The translations under genes were made by a program, and so were the position numbers. From NCBI GenBank assembly GCA_934129945.1, contig CAKOXC010000001.1:241016-305015 (forward strand): DNA of 64,000 nt, in the 5' to 3' direction. Below the pieces are notes generated by a model that saw nothing but the letters and a program-made list of their open reading frames with translations, was not told the origin of the DNA and ran no database searches. The DNA comes from an uncultured Bacilli bacterium (GTDB lineage Bacteria > Bacillota_I > Bacilli_A > RF39 > UBA660). Of the stretch, positions 63,951 to 64,000 are shown one piece after another; the first letter of the stretch is position 1, and each line of letters starts with the position of its first letter.

Positions 63951-64000
63951 ATGGAAGATAAACAAGTATTATTTAATAATATAGATAAAGTTCACACTAC
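63951..64000 (+). CDS. 5' end of a gene, DUF3781-like (truncated by window)
   Basis: Seventeen codons are visible, MEDKQVLFNNIDKVHTT, after GAGGAGAT. The LxNIDKxHTT start recalls DUF3781 proteins. Too short for more. Confidence 0.5.
   Translation, partial: MEDKQVLFNNIDKVHT

Noticed and set aside
1..64000. Recoding of TGA as Trp, as in mollicutes
   Set aside because: Several genes (36091-37800, 14242-14952, 49948-51300, 43544-43651) end in TGA at the expected place and Trp residues use TGG.
1..64000. CRISPR arrays, rRNA genes, transposase insertion sequences
   Set aside because: No spaced repeat arrays, no rRNA motifs and no transposase or integrase frames are visible.
61000..64000. Right end (attR) of the ICE within the window
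   Set aside because: No copy of the tRNA-Trp 3' end and no integrase were found before base 64000; the element probably continues.

Overview
The window is a very AT-rich chromosome segment from an endospore-forming Firmicute. It uses the standard genetic code: genes end in TGA as well as TAA and TAG, and Trp is encoded by TGG. Several blocks follow Bacillus gene order: metG-tatD-yabE-like-ksgA-yabG-veg-spoVG-yabP-yabQ-divIC, truA-rplM-rpsI and ywzB-spoIID-spoIIQ. Small intergenic gaps, strong extended -10 promoters (TGnTATAAT) and missing neighbours (rnmV, ecfT) suggest a reduced gut Bacilli/Erysipelotrichia-like lineage. That placement is an inference from gene order and composition.

Layout. 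1-8.6 kb: translation, sporulation and division core, including two decayed ECF-type ATPases. 8.8-13.6 kb: rpmE, an ATP-grasp enzyme, rpiB, ywzB, spoIID and spoIIQ. 14.2-17.0 kb: a complete agr-type quorum-sensing locus with agrA-agrC facing agrB-agrD; agrD is a 39-codon gene at 16251-16370 on the minus strand. 17.3-20.7 kb: cold-shock protein, hibernation factor and secA. 20.7-22.8 kb: a scar zone in which the last codons of secA recur three more times among an NTPase gene and broken rhuM pieces. 23.1-27.1 kb: four surface-type proteins without signal peptides (collagen-like, beta-helix and beta-sandwich), three of them behind CATAnnnTA motifs typical of late mother-cell sigma factors. 27.2-41.6 kb: lipoprotein, zinc-ribbon membrane proteins, a TetR-controlled MMPL/YhgE-like fusion, CmpB-like protein, an unknown-plus-MFS pair, TraX, a LysM amidase and a CwlJ-like cortex hydrolase.

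41.7-64 kb: tRNA-Trp region followed by an integrative conjugative element (ICE) that runs past the window end. It encodes a DNA methyltransferase, VirB2/VirB3/VirB6-like membrane proteins, VirB4, an M23 hydrolase, relaxosome proteins, a HUH relaxase, a VirD4 coupling protein, and a sortase-anchored thioester adhesin with its sortase. A convincing oriT lies just before the relaxase operon. Lipoproteins and regulators are cargo. No integrase or right end is in view.

The most striking observation is that many ICE genes have a textbook GGAGG with a 7-nt spacer followed not by ATG/GTG/TTG but by ATA, ATT, ATC, GTA, TTA or CTG. Genes whose start overlaps the preceding stop codon keep ATG. This looks like a translational brake on the conjugation module and hides at least two small genes from ordinary gene finding.
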